DNA of 64,000 nt from Phormidesmis priestleyi Ana. GTDB taxonomy: Bacteria > Cyanobacteriota > Cyanobacteriia > Phormidesmidales > Phormidesmidaceae. Positions within the stretch are counted from its first letter, which is position 1. Each line of letters begins with the position of its first letter. The stretch is taken from positions 1 to 64,000 of the forward strand of contig LJZR01000020.1 in the NCBI GenBank assembly GCA_001314865.1, given 5' to 3'. A program made the position numbers and the translations under genes. The notes beneath the pieces are model-generated. The model searched no databases, had not been told where the DNA came from, and saw only the letters and a program-made list of their open reading frames with translations. Below, in pieces: positions 9,333-17,715 of the stretch.

Positions 9333-10532
9333 TCAAGCATGGATGGGGTCTCGGGTATTCGCGGTAGGCGTCGCTAGCGATGAGGCTGCTAAGGTGCGGG
9401 AGAGCACTTGCTGGAGAACCAGCGCAGTCCAGTCGATGTCGGCTTCGGCTGTGTGGCGACCCAGCGTAAGGCGGATACCGCTAGTGGCGGGGCGATCGCT
9501 AAACCCCATCGCCTGCAAAATTGGGCTAGGACTCAGCTTACCGCTATGGCAGGCCGAACCCGCACTGATGCCAATGCCAGCGAGGTTCATTTGGCGAACC
9601 AGGGTTTTGCCGGTGACTTCACCTTCGGCTAAACAAAAGCTGACATGGTGAGGCAGTCGGTGGCGCGAGTCACCCGTGGGGACAAGGCCAGGAACATCTT
9701 TGAGCAGGGCGAAGAGGCGATCGCGCAAACGAATCAACCTGAGTGTTTCTGTCGGCATTTCAGCGGCGGCTAGCTCAGCGGCTACGCCAAATCCGACAAT
9801 ATTCGCGATCGCCTGCGTCCCTGATCGTAGCCCGCGCTCTTGGCCGCCCCCATAAATAATAGGCAGTAGCTGCGCTGACGAGACATGCGGGCTCACGTAC
9901 AGCGCACCTGCGCCTTGAGGGCCGTAGATTTTGTGGCTAGAGAGCGACAGAAAATCGACTGGTAGCTGCTGGACATTAATCGGTAGGCGACCGGCAACCT
10001 GGACGGCATCGGTGTGAAATAGGCTGCCATGAGCGCGGGCGATTTTGCCGAGTTCAGCCACGGGCTGAAGGGTGCCAACCTCGCTTTGGCCATAGATAAT
10101 AGAAACTAAGACGGTATTGGGCCGCAACGCTGCTTGCAGGTCTTTAGGGTGAAGGGCACCGCTGCGGTCTACCGGTAGGCGAGTCACTTGCCATCCCTGA
10201 CGCTCTAGCTGGCGGGCGGGTTCGGTGATCGCTGAGTGCTCTACCGCTGAAATAATTAGGTGCTGAGGCGCTAAGAATTGCTTAGCAACGCCAAAAATAG
10301 CCAGGTTATTGGCTTCGCTGCCACCGCCGGTAAAAATAATAGACTCGGCAACAGAGGCGTTGATGAGGTCTGCGACTTGTTGGCGCGATCGCTCCAAAGC
10401 GGTTGCGGATCTGTTTCCCCAATCATGCAAGCTTGATGCGTTACCCCAATGCTGCTGCATAGCCACTTGCATCGCGGCTAGGGCCTCCTCTCTAATCGGA
10501 GTGGTGGCGCTATAGTCCAGATATATCTGCAT
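9333..10532 (-). CDS. Cysteine desulfurase (NifS/IscS type)
   Basis: A 399-aa PLP enzyme that takes sulfur from L-cysteine for Fe-S clusters and thiolated cofactors. The N-terminus MQIYLDYSATTPIREEAL is classical. The PLP lysine lies in SLSSHKIYGPQGAGALYV, and the persulfide-forming cysteine is in SAGSACHSGKLSPSPIL near residue 330. The GGSEANNLAI and RSGTQAIANIVGFG motifs are also present. It belongs to the NifS/IscS group (group I), not SufS. No isc scaffold genes are adjacent, so it is a stand-alone copy. It sits 111 nt downstream of the MocR-type regulator on the same strand. Confidence 0.93.
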   Translation of the reverse strand: MQIYLDYSATTPIREEALAAMQVAMQQHWGNASSLHDWGNRSATALERSRQQVADLINASVAESIIFTGGGSEANNLAIFGVAKQFLAPQHLIISAVEHSAITEPARQLERQGWQVTRLPVDRSGALHPKDLQAALRPNTVLVSIIYGQSEVGTLQPVAELGKIARAHGSLFHTDAVQVAGRLPINVQQLPVDFLSLSSHKIYGPQGAGALYVSPHVSSAQLLPIIYGGGQERGLRSGTQAIANIVGFGVAAELAAAEMPTETLRLIRLRDRLFALLKDVPGLVPTGDSRHRLPHHVSFCLAEGEVTGKTLVRQMNLAGIGISAGSACHSGKLSPSPILQAMGFSDRPATSGIRLTLGRHTAEADIDWTALVLQQVLSRTLAASSLATPTANTRDPIHA

Positions 10533-10643
10533 AGTTAGGAAAAGGGCACATACCTTATAGGATATCGCTCAGCGGTGTCGCTGTAGTCTTTCTATAGATG
10601 GCTTACCAGCGATAGTAGAGTGCTTATATAGATGAAAGACTGG

Positions 10644-12311
10644 TTAAAGCAGCGGGCTGATACGGGCGATCGCCGCCTGAATCTCTGACTCGTCAATATT
10701 GCCAAACCCAAAAATAAATTCGCCTTGGCCTTGTTGACCGGCAATATCTGGCCTTTCAACATCTGGCCTTTCAACATCTGGCCTTTCAACATCTGGCTTT
10801 TCAACATCTGGCCAGTAATTCGGCTGAGCGCTAAATAGGCTCACCCCTTTGGCTTGGGCTTGGGCAACTACCGCATCGTTGCTGCGCAGCGTCGGTAAGC
10901 GAGCCATAACATGCAGCCCAGACTCATCGCCCAAAATTTCGACTGGACTGTGTGACTCAGAGGCTTGGGGCGCTGCGAGACTGCTTAAACCCTCAACAAG
11001 CGATCGCCGTCTGCGGTCATAAATGCTGCGCATTCGCCTCACATGCTTGGCCAAATGCCCTTCGCTAATAAAGGTTGTAAGCGCCCGCTGATCAATCAGC
11101 GAACATTGGCGATCGCTCAACCATTTGGCGTATCTAAAAATAGGCACCAAAGCAGGTGGTAGCACCATGTAGCCTAGCCGCAGACCTGGAAACATCACCT
11201 TAGAAAAAGTGCCCAGGTACAAAACGCGGTTCTCCGAATCTAGTCCCTGAAGCGCCGGAACGGGCCTGCCGCTATAGCGAAATTCGCTGTCATAATCATC
11301 TTCAATAATCAGGGCGTTAGCCTGTTGCGCCCACTGTAAAAGCGCCAGTCGCCTCGCTAGAGACATCAGCACGCCCGTCGGAAACTGATGAGAAGGCGTA
11401 ACGTAAACGAGCTTGGCTGATAATTTTGCAAGGCCATGGGGACCGGCCATTTGCAGACCTTCTGTGTCTACGGGGATAGGCAGAACGGCTGCACCGCTAC
11501 TGACGAAGATTCGTCTGGCGCTGATGTAGCTGGGATTTTCAATGGCGATCGCATCGCCCGGATCGATCATTAACCGCGTAATCAAGCTCAGCGCCTGCTG
11601 CGTTCCGTGGGTGATCAAAATTTGACCGGGTTGGCAGCGAATGGCTCTAGCGTGAGAAATGTAAGTCGCAATCTGTTCGCGTAGTGGCCAATATCCCATG
11701 GCGTCGTCACTGTAGTTCATCCAGTGAGTATTGGCAGTGCGATAGCGGTTGGTTAGCCGTTGCCACTGCTGTGTCGGAAACAGCGCGATCGCTGGAATGC
11801 CACAGCGAAAGCTTAGTTTGCAGTCGGTTTGGTGTTGACGCTCTGCTGATGTGTTTTGAATGCGATCGCCATAGTCTGAGAGCTTGATCTTGGCTGCATT
11901 TTCTTCAGGTATCTCTGCTTCCGCAGATAGTTTAGATAGTGTCAGGTGGTTCTTAGCTTCATGATTTTTAGCGCCATTTACTGCTGTTAAATTTTGAGCT
12001 AAAACTCGTTTTGCCTGAAGCAGTTCGTCGGGAATCTGCGCGCAGACAAACGTGCCTGCGCCTTGGTGCGTTTGCAAATATCCTTCGCTAACCAGTTGGT
12101 CATAGCTTTGAGTCACGGTAGTGCGAGAAATGCCTAAAGACTTAGCCAACTCGCGGCTGGCCGGAAGGCGCTGATGCGACTTCAACCGACCGCTCAAAAT
12201 AGCGGCTCGAATCTGCTCATAAACCTGCCGGTGGAGCGGTTGATCAATATCGGTTTGAATCTGTAGAGCCAGCTCCACTTGTAAAAAGCTCCTTTTTAAC
12301 CAACAACCCAA
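10644..12311 (-). CDS. MocR/PdxR-type regulator (GntR HTH plus aminotransferase domain)
   Basis: A 555-aa chimeric transcription factor. Residues about 17-85 form a GntR-type winged helix (QPLHRQVYEQIRAAILSGRL, LAKSLGISRTTVTQSYDQL). Residues about 165-545 are an aminotransferase-like domain with a PLP lysine in TFSKVMFPGLRLGY near 372. Proteins of this family sense PLP or amino-acid aldimines and often control vitamin B6 or GABA genes. A linker of about 80 residues joins the domains. Near the C-terminus a 15-nt tandem expansion encodes PDVE(K/R) repeats. The gene is divergent from a PNPOx-like gene, a classic regulator-target layout, with palindromic candidates in between. Confidence 0.92.
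   Translation of the reverse strand: MGCWLKRSFLQVELALQIQTDIDQPLHRQVYEQIRAAILSGRLKSHQRLPASRELAKSLGISRTTVTQSYDQLVSEGYLQTHQGAGTFVCAQIPDELLQAKRVLAQNLTAVNGAKNHEAKNHLTLSKLSAEAEIPEENAAKIKLSDYGDRIQNTSAERQHQTDCKLSFRCGIPAIALFPTQQWQRLTNRYRTANTHWMNYSDDAMGYWPLREQIATYISHARAIRCQPGQILITHGTQQALSLITRLMIDPGDAIAIENPSYISARRIFVSSGAAVLPIPVDTEGLQMAGPHGLAKLSAKLVYVTPSHQFPTGVLMSLARRLALLQWAQQANALIIEDDYDSEFRYSGRPVPALQGLDSENRVLYLGTFSKVMFPGLRLGYMVLPPALVPIFRYAKWLSDRQCSLIDQRALTTFISEGHLAKHVRRMRSIYDRRRRSLVEGLSSLAAPQASESHSPVEILGDESGLHVMARLPTLRSNDAVVAQAQAKGVSLFSAQPNYWPDVEKPDVERPDVERPDVERPDIAGQQGQGEFIFGFGNIDESEIQAAIARISPLL
10748..10812. repeat. 15-nt tandem array inside the MocR gene
   Basis: Four near-identical 15-mers (unit like ATCTGGCCTTTCAAC) read on the minus strand as PDVE(K/R). 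The repeat lies in the C-terminal aminotransferase-like domain between recognisable conserved blocks, so it is an insertion relative to the family. Confidence 0.88.
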
Positions 12312-12389
12312 ACACTGGTCTAACCAAAAACCTGTCTAACCACCGATCCAAAACAGATTCAAGCCGCAGTCAGCTAAATTGGACTTATT

Positions 12390-12426
12390 ATTTTGGCCAA
12401 AATTGGCTCTTGGAGACAGCCAATTT
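12390..12426. promoter_or_regulatory. Candidate MocR operator: two inverted repeats in the divergent promoter
   Basis: A perfect 14-bp palindrome ATTTTGGCCAAAAT lies at 12390-12403. It overlaps a second inverted repeat, AAATTGGCT at 12400-12408 with AGCCAATTT at 12418-12426 (9-nt spacer). A further AAATTGG direct copy lies at 12377. The cluster sits 79 nt upstream of the MocR start and about 126 nt upstream of the ATG of the PNPOx-like gene. The role as operator is inferred from position and symmetry. Confidence 0.5.
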
Positions 12427-12462
12427 ATTGATTACCTTAGCAGCAACCAAATTTTTCCCACC

Positions 12463-12534
12463 CATTTTTCTCACCCATTTTTCTCACCAATTTCTCTCAC
12501 CAATTTCTCTCACCAATTTCTCTCTTGGCGAGGA
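12463..12534. repeat. 13-nt tandem array (CTCACCCATTTTT / CTCACCAATTTCT)
   Basis: Five to six 13-mers in the leader of the PNPOx-like gene. The frame happens to stay open upstream of the ATG at 12553, which would give a repetitive N-terminal extension, but a non-coding leader is more likely. Confidence 0.8.
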
Positions 12535-12552
12535 CTCCTCGCCGTGCTAGCT

Positions 12553-13245
12553 ATGGAAACATCTTTAAAGACCGCGACCACGCAGGTAAACAGAGCGCCT
12601 AAGCGCGGCCATTATGACTTTGAAACCGTCGCCCAAATTTTAGATGAGGGGCTAGTATGCCATATCGGCTTTGTCGCTGAGGGGAAGCCGTTTGTGATTC
12701 CAACCGCTTACGGACGGATTGGCGACAAGGTATACATTCATGGTGCGCCAGCTAGCCGAATGCTAAAGTCGCTACTCACTGGCATTGATATATGCCTGAC
12801 AGTAACGTTGCTAGATGGCTTAGTGCTGGCGCGTTCGGCTTATCATCACTCCATGAACTATCGCTCTGTGGTGCTATTTGGCCAGGCCAGGGCAGTCACT
12901 GAGACGCAGGAGAAAATGACCGCACTCAAGGCTTTTACCGAGCATGTGATGCCAGGGCGATGGGACGATGTGCGATCGCCAAATACAGCTGAGCTAGCTG
13001 CGACTTTGGTACTCAGCCTACCGATTGCTGAAGCCTCGGCCAAAATTCGCACCGGGCCACCTATCGACAATGCGGCTGACTATGACCTACCAGTATGGGC
13101 TGGGGTTTTACCGCTGATGTCTATACCGGGCCAGCCAATTGCCGATCCAAAGCTGCCTGAAGAAATAGCGATTCCTAAAAATGTGGTTCATTATGATCGG
13201 AATTTATATAGCCGTCATCGGACGCATTCGAACGACGACGGCTAA
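12553..13245 (+). CDS. Pyridoxamine 5'-phosphate oxidase-related flavin-binding protein
   Basis: A 230-aa split-barrel flavoprotein of the PNPOx-like family. Key stretches are GLVCHIGFVAEGKPFVIPTA (substrate/FMN strand), KVYIHGAPASRML, and SMNYRSVVLFGQAR, as in the subgroup annotated flavin-nucleotide-binding proteins. It probably binds FMN or F420-like cofactor and reduces or oxidises a small substrate; true PNP oxidase activity is not shown. I chose the ATG at 12553 because homology starts soon after it; an upstream in-frame TTG at 12379 would add 58 low-complexity residues covering a tandem repeat and the operator. It is divergent from the MocR regulator that probably controls it. Confidence 0.82.
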   Translation: METSLKTATTQVNRAPKRGHYDFETVAQILDEGLVCHIGFVAEGKPFVIPTAYGRIGDKVYIHGAPASRMLKSLLTGIDICLTVTLLDGLVLARSAYHHSMNYRSVVLFGQARAVTETQEKMTALKAFTEHVMPGRWDDVRSPNTAELAATLVLSLPIAEASAKIRTGPPIDNAADYDLPVWAGVLPLMSIPGQPIADPKLPEEIAIPKNVVHYDRNLYSRHRTHSNDDG

Positions 13246-13299
13246 GGGGCCACCGCTATAGCAGAATTCGCGGGATTTGCCTCCGTTCCAAAAGCCCAA

Positions 13300-13345
13300 A
13301 GCAAAAAGCCCAGCAATACATAGTGGTACTGCTGGGCTTTTTGCT
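13300..13345. terminator. Rho-independent terminator, bidirectional
   Basis: A perfect 16-bp stem, AGCAAAAAGCCCAGCA with TGCTGGGCTTTTTGCT, and a 14-nt loop. It lies between the convergent PNPOx-like gene (+) and ycf66 (-). The A-run and T-run flanks let it work in both directions. Confidence 0.88.
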
Positions 13346-13452
13346 ATTGTGAGCGGCTGTTATAAACGCCTGTTATGAAGGGCGATCGCGATGGGCTAGT
13401 CATTGCGATCGCAAATTTTGTCCTACCTTCTATTCTGCCTTTTATCCGGATT

Positions 13453-14520
13453 TTATCCGGCAGAGGGCGAGCCTTCTGTACTGCCCGATTCAGCAGGTGG
13501 GCGACGGCTAGGATCTCTGGGCAGGTTGAGCTTAGGCGCTTCGCTGTATGGCCGGATGTTAAGGGATCTATCTGAACTGGCAGGGGCGTTGCTAGATGTA
13601 TTGCCAGATGCATTACCAGAAGGCCTTACAGGAGAATCTTCTGAAAAATTAGCAGGATTTTCAGGACGTCTCTCTGGCCGTTGCTGAAGGTCTTGAGGCC
13701 CTCTGTCAATTGCTCTGTCAACTGCTCTGTCAATTGCTCTGTCAGAAGATCTGTCTACAGGGCGATCGCCTGAACGGTCAGCCGGACGGGTTGCGGGGGG
13801 GCGAGCGGGCGGTCTTTCGCCATAGCGACCATTGCTATAGTCAGCCGGGGGATAGTCAGCTGAGGGATATCTGTCATCGCGAGGCCTACTAGCCGTTCTG
13901 TCGTTGCTGTTATTGGCGTCGCTAGGCTGTAGCCGACCGACAGGGCCGCGATATTCTTCATATGGTTGACGGGGCATGGTGCGGCCATCGTTGTACTCTT
14001 CACGATAGTCTTCGCGCCAGTATTCGCCAGCGGCGTTACGAGCCTGGGCCATCCTGGGGTCAGGCGCAGGGGCCATGCGCGGAGGCCGATTGCGCTCTGC
14101 CGGAAAGGTGCCATTGGGTTGCATAGGCGCGCCGCCCTGGAGGGGGATACCTCGATCATCTAGCTCGGCCCGGTACACTCGGCGGCTTGGCGGACGATTA
14201 TCGTACCGAGGGCGCGAGGGGCGGTTGTCAAAGCGGTTGTCGGCAGGCGGTGCTACTTCAGCCCGAGGAAGCCTGTTGCGAATGCTTTCAATCAGAAGCG
14301 CTGTGAGCATTCCAGCCATCAGTAACTGCTGAAACGAAGCCAGCAGCTCCATGTCTAAATGGGCCAGTAAAAACAGGCCAGAAATTAGCAGCAGTACCGC
14401 ATATACTTTGTCAGAATCGCGCTCGTAGCCAGGCCTGAACTTTTCCAGAAAGAACAGCGCCAGCGCCCCAAGAATCAAAATAATTCCAATGAGTAGCGGA
14501 ACGGGAGTACCGAAATTCAC
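13453..14520 (-). CDS. ycf66: Ycf66 family protein
   Basis: A 355-aa protein. The N-terminal about 95 residues carry two or three hydrophobic segments (LLIGIILILGALALFFLEKF, VYAVLLLISGLFLLAHLDME) and match Ycf66, a family of cyanobacteria and some plastids with unknown function. The remaining 260 residues are Arg/Pro/Asp rich, of very low complexity and probably disordered, including an alternating DRAIDRAVDRAIDR block produced by a 15-nt tandem repeat. It lies beside psbX on the same strand, a neighbourhood I recall from other cyanobacteria, hinting at a role near photosystem II. Confidence 0.82.
   Translation of the reverse strand: MNFGTPVPLLIGIILILGALALFFLEKFRPGYERDSDKVYAVLLLISGLFLLAHLDMELLASFQQLLMAGMLTALLIESIRNRLPRAEVAPPADNRFDNRPSRPRYDNRPPSRRVYRAELDDRGIPLQGGAPMQPNGTFPAERNRPPRMAPAPDPRMAQARNAAGEYWREDYREEYNDGRTMPRQPYEEYRGPVGRLQPSDANNSNDRTASRPRDDRYPSADYPPADYSNGRYGERPPARPPATRPADRSGDRPVDRSSDRAIDRAVDRAIDRGPQDLQQRPERRPENPANFSEDSPVRPSGNASGNTSSNAPASSDRSLNIRPYSEAPKLNLPRDPSRRPPAESGSTEGSPSAG
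13704..13748. repeat. Roughly 12-15-nt tandem repeats inside ycf66
   Basis: Three near-identical units such as TCAATTGCTCTG TCA are read on the minus strand as alternating DRAIDR/DRAVDR. They lie in the disordered tail of Ycf66. Confidence 0.8.
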
Positions 14521-14927
14521 AACCGAGTCCTCGTTAAATGGCAGCCAATCTGCCCTTTACAACTAGCCAGTGTATTGGCTATCAAGCTATAGCTGCACAA
14601 TACCAGAGTTGAGCAAAGGTGATCTTGCTGCTGTGTATAGATAATGCGCATCTGTATATTTTATTTTAGCCTTGACAGGACGAGACTGTTCCGATACGGC
14701 CTTAAATCTGGGAATACAAATCTAAAAATACAAAAAAGTTGGGAGTGCAAAGATTTACTCTCCCAACTGAGATAAAAGATTTGAGAAAAAAGATTCTGAA
14801 CAGCTCGTGCAAATCAATCTCGTAGTACAGACCATTTTGTGCAAATCGATCTCATGCAAATTGACGAGACGCCGGTAGGCTGTGGACGCCTGTGAATATT
14901 ACACCTTGAGATATGACTACTCTATGA
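14521..14927. other. Gap between psbX and ycf66
   Basis: About 400 nt containing the psbX terminator hairpin (14731-14768) and then the likely promoter region of ycf66. No further small gene was recognised. Confidence 0.5.
14731..14768 (-). terminator. Rho-independent terminator of psbX
   Basis: Read on the minus strand, AGTTGGGAG and CTCCCAACT form a 9-bp stem with a 14-nt loop. A run of six T follows. It lies about 160 nt downstream of the psbX stop and would keep psbX transcription out of ycf66. Confidence 0.75.
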
Positions 14928-15047
14928 CTATTTACGGACAACCTGATCGCGCTGGCTGATGAAAATTAGGGCGATGGTCGCAGGCACGACCAAAATGAGA
15001 AGACCAGCGAGTAGGCTGAGTAGAAAATTGGTTAAAGAAGGGGTCAT
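14928..15047 (-). CDS. psbX: Photosystem II reaction centre protein X (PsbX)
   Basis: A 39-aa single-span membrane protein starting MTPSLTNFLLSLLAGLLI and ending with SQRDQVVRK. This matches cyanobacterial PsbX (typically MTPSLxNFLxSLLAG at the start, FISQxD after the span) in length, start and motifs. PsbX is a peripheral small subunit of photosystem II near cytochrome b559 and helps quinone exchange at the QB site. The reading frame is bounded by the ATG at 15047 and a TAG at 14928-14930. It is followed by its own terminator and then ycf66. Confidence 0.92.
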   Translation of the reverse strand: MTPSLTNFLLSLLAGLLILVVPATIALIFISQRDQVVRK

Positions 15048-15101
15048 GACAGTTTGCCTTAGTGGGGTATACGCCTTGGCTTGGGCTATTAACTAACCTT
15101 C

Positions 15102-15130
15102 ATAATATCGATAATTGCCTTCCTTGCAAA
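15102..15130 (-). promoter_or_regulatory. Possible psbX promoter
   Basis: On the minus strand TATTAT (15102-15107) is preceded at a 17-nt spacing by TTTGCA (15125-15130). It lies 55 nt upstream of the psbX ATG. The -10 element is good and the -35 weak. Confidence 0.35.
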
Positions 15131-15239
15131 GATGAGAAAGGTATTAAGCTAATGAGATACTGGTTTTCTGGCTGTCTTTTTTGGTTGCTCTGATGAGTGG
15201 CTACTGTGACATTACCTGTAACATCCATCTTGAAATATC

Positions 15240-15524
15240 ATGCTCAACGCTGCCAACACTGCTCTGCTGCTCAACGTTTTTCTTAGCCTTTATACGCTGC
15301 TGTTTCTGTTCCGGATTATTTTGACCTGGTATCCCGAGGCCAATCTCAATAAGTTTCCGTTTGCGATCGCAGCTTGGCCGACTGAAGTGTTTTTGATTCC
15401 TGTTCGTAAGGTGGTGCCCCCGATTGGCGGCGTGGATATCTCGCCCATTATCTGGGTGGGCATTGTGAGTTTTTTAAGGGAGATTTTAGTCGGGCAGCAG
15501 GGCGTGTTGAGAATGCTGGGCTAG
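15240..15524 (+). CDS. ycf19: YggT family / Ycf19 membrane protein
   Basis: A 94-aa protein with two membrane segments (FLSLYTLLFLFRIILTWYP and DISPIIWVGIVSFLREILV). The F-R-I-I-L-T-W-Y-P and PVRKVVPPIGGVDISPI stretches are diagnostic of YggT/Ycf19. Cyanobacterial and plastid members are linked to thylakoid biogenesis and nucleoid or cell-division placement, but the mechanism is unknown. It is divergent from psbX with a 190-nt shared upstream region. Confidence 0.85.
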   Translation: MLNAANTALLLNVFLSLYTLLFLFRIILTWYPEANLNKFPFAIAAWPTEVFLIPVRKVVPPIGGVDISPIIWVGIVSFLREILVGQQGVLRMLG

Positions 15525-15561
15525 TGTCTATTTCTATCTGTCTATTTGTGTCTATTTCTAT

Positions 15562-16458
15562 CTATAGGTCTACGCCTGTTTCAGCGGGCGTGCCCAGGGC
15601 CAGGCGAATCAACGACAGCGTTAGGACAATTAAAAACAGTGTGAGCCCGATGGTGCAGGCATATTCCAAATTGAGATCGCTGCTTTGAAAGGCGGTTTCG
15701 TAGATGTAATAGACAACTGTTTTAGACGCATTGAGCGGGCCGCCTCGGGTCATCACATATACTTCTTCAAAGACTTTGGTTGCTGCGATCGCACTGATCA
15801 CCGATACCAAAAATATATAGGGACGCATTAGCGGTAGCGTAATGTCCCAATGCTTTTTCCAACCGTCAGAACCATCAATCGCTGCGGCTTCGTACAGGTC
15901 GGCAGGCACACCCTGCAACCCCGCTAAATAAATCACCATGTAATAGCCTAGCCCCTTCCACACAGTGACTGCCATGACGCTAAAGAGCGCCCAGTCGGGG
16001 CTAGTGAGCCATGGAATGCTGATGTTGCTGAAGGTCACAGTCGATACTAAGTAGTTCAGCAAACCTTTGTCGGCATAGAGCCACTTCCAGGCGATGCCCG
16101 CAACGACCATAGAGACCACTACAGGCGTGTAGTAGGCCACTCGAAACCAGTGAATACCACGCAGCTTTTGATTGACCAATATGGCCAAAACAAGAGGTGC
16201 GATCGCCAAAATAGGCACCACACAAACAAGATAGACAATCGTATTTTTGAGTGTTTGCCAGAAGGTTTGATCCCTGAGCAACCGTTGGAAATTCTCAAGA
16301 CCAACCCAGGTGGGTGCCTGAGTCAGGTCGTAGCCGTATTCCATAAAGCTGAGTCGGAATGCCTGAACCGCAGGCCAAAACACGGAAAGCACCAGCACAA
16401 AAAGGGCCGGTGCCAAAAATAGATAGGGCGTCAACGACTGCTTGAGACGAGGGGCCAT
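15562..16458 (-). CDS. ABC transporter permease, sugar type (MalF/UgpA family)
   Basis: A 298-aa inner-membrane permease with six predicted spans. It starts PYLFLAPALFVLVLSVFWPA, typical of the MalF/UgpA group (CUT1). The cytoplasmic EAA loop that contacts the ATPase is EAAAIDGSDGWKKHWDITLP (about residues 189-208). It imports a sugar, glycerol phosphate or compatible solute. No binding protein, second permease or ATPase is adjacent, so partners must be encoded elsewhere. The next gene upstream is unrelated. Possible substrates include glucosylglycerol or sn-glycerol-3-phosphate; sequence alone does not decide. Confidence 0.9.
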   Translation of the reverse strand: MAPRLKQSLTPYLFLAPALFVLVLSVFWPAVQAFRLSFMEYGYDLTQAPTWVGLENFQRLLRDQTFWQTLKNTIVYLVCVVPILAIAPLVLAILVNQKLRGIHWFRVAYYTPVVVSMVVAGIAWKWLYADKGLLNYLVSTVTFSNISIPWLTSPDWALFSVMAVTVWKGLGYYMVIYLAGLQGVPADLYEAAAIDGSDGWKKHWDITLPLMRPYIFLVSVISAIAATKVFEEVYVMTRGGPLNASKTVVYYIYETAFQSSDLNLEYACTIGLTLFLIVLTLSLIRLALGTPAETGVDL

Positions 16459-16681
16459 AACTGAGGAGACTCGCTTGCGGATTGGCAGATCTAAACTTTG
16501 GATGCTTGCAGATCTTACGCGAAGGCGGTCTCATTAAGATGACTCTCCTTAAAACAACGCCCAGCTATGCTTGATTACTCTATTTGTTGAGGCGCTTTCT
16601 ATTGGCTGCTCTATCTATTGGGGTTTTATATGCGTTCCCAATAGAAGAAGTTCCCGACAGGAATGCTTCCAAAGAATTTTT

Positions 16682-17437
16682 CTAAAGAAAATTGTAGAAA
16701 TCTTCGCCTAAGAAAAGCGCTCGTTCTGCCTGTCTTCGGCGAGTAAGCCCTGCTAGGATCTGGCCGCCTGCTCGGTTCCACCGCGGAAACTCATCCGATA
16801 CCTTCCGCAGGTCTGTGCGAGCATTTAGCAGCCTCAAAAGTGTAGAGCTGCGAAGCGCCCCAGACCCAACATTGTAGGTAAACGACACCAGTGCTGAAAA
16901 CTGATTGTCGTTAACAGGGACTGTTACCGCCTCATGAATTGCCTTCTCAAATCGAGCAAGGTCTTCTTGTAAAAACTGCTCAGCCTGCGCTTCAGAAATG
17001 CGCATATTCGGCTGTACGCCTCGGGTGGTGCCATAGCCAATCGTCCAAATGCCTACGGCATCTTGATAGGCTTGTAGCCTTAGCCCTTCAAAAGACTTAA
17101 TCAGCAGCAGGCCATTTTTATTAATCCGCTTAAGCGTATCGACCGCTATGGCTTCGACCGCTGTTGATTTTTCGGCGACGGGGGTGGCGGGTAGAGATAT
17201 CGAGTTAGCGACGGGTGAATTCGTTGGTTTAGGCAGCGGCTCTATGCCGTCTTTGATAATCGAGATGGTTATTCCGCGAGGGGCATCTGCTCTGGTAAAC
17301 CAGGCTCTCATGCCGGTTATGTTGGCGACTTGCTCGGCCGGATTATGGCTAGAAGGATACTTGGAAATTTTTGAAATGTAGTGTCCCCCTTCCATTAAAT
17401 AAAACGCGATTTCTGTTTCTTTGATCCACGTTCCCAT
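16682..17437 (-). CDS. GH24 (T4-type) lysozyme with unknown N-terminal domain
   Basis: A 251-aa protein. Residues about 104-250 form a phage-type lysozyme of glycoside hydrolase family 24, which cleaves the MurNAc-GlcNAc bond. The catalytic triad pattern is E117 (SFEGLR), D126 (AYQDAVG) and T132 (WTIGYGTTRG), with the later NQFSALVSFTYNVGSGAL and LTRRRQAERALFL motifs. Residues 1-65 form a separate, unrecognised domain (WIKETEIAFYLMEGGHYIS), joined by a Pro/Ser linker. No signal peptide and no holin or other phage gene is nearby. It could be a domesticated phage endolysin or a secreted defence enzyme. Confidence 0.88.
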   Translation of the reverse strand: MGTWIKETEIAFYLMEGGHYISKISKYPSSHNPAEQVANITGMRAWFTRADAPRGITISIIKDGIEPLPKPTNSPVANSISLPATPVAEKSTAVEAIAVDTLKRINKNGLLLIKSFEGLRLQAYQDAVGIWTIGYGTTRGVQPNMRISEAQAEQFLQEDLARFEKAIHEAVTVPVNDNQFSALVSFTYNVGSGALRSSTLLRLLNARTDLRKVSDEFPRWNRAGGQILAGLTRRRQAERALFLGEDFYNFL

Positions 17438-17715
17438 TGATTCGCCGCCTATAACCTGATGACTTCAAGCCTTATATAACCCCTATTCTGCTGAATTGTT
17501 AACCGATGTGCCGAACTATACAGATTTCTAGTGAAAGTGCTGAGTTTATAGACCTAGTGACGATGCAAATACAATGCAAATCAAGGTGAGATCAGCGGTG
17601 CCTTGGCTGAGATGCTCGGCGGCGATATGACTGCAACAGCTCAACTGGACATTGCCGCATAAAGTCATCGGTCTGAAAGTTATACAATGAGTAAACTTAG
17701 AAATAGCAATTGTTT

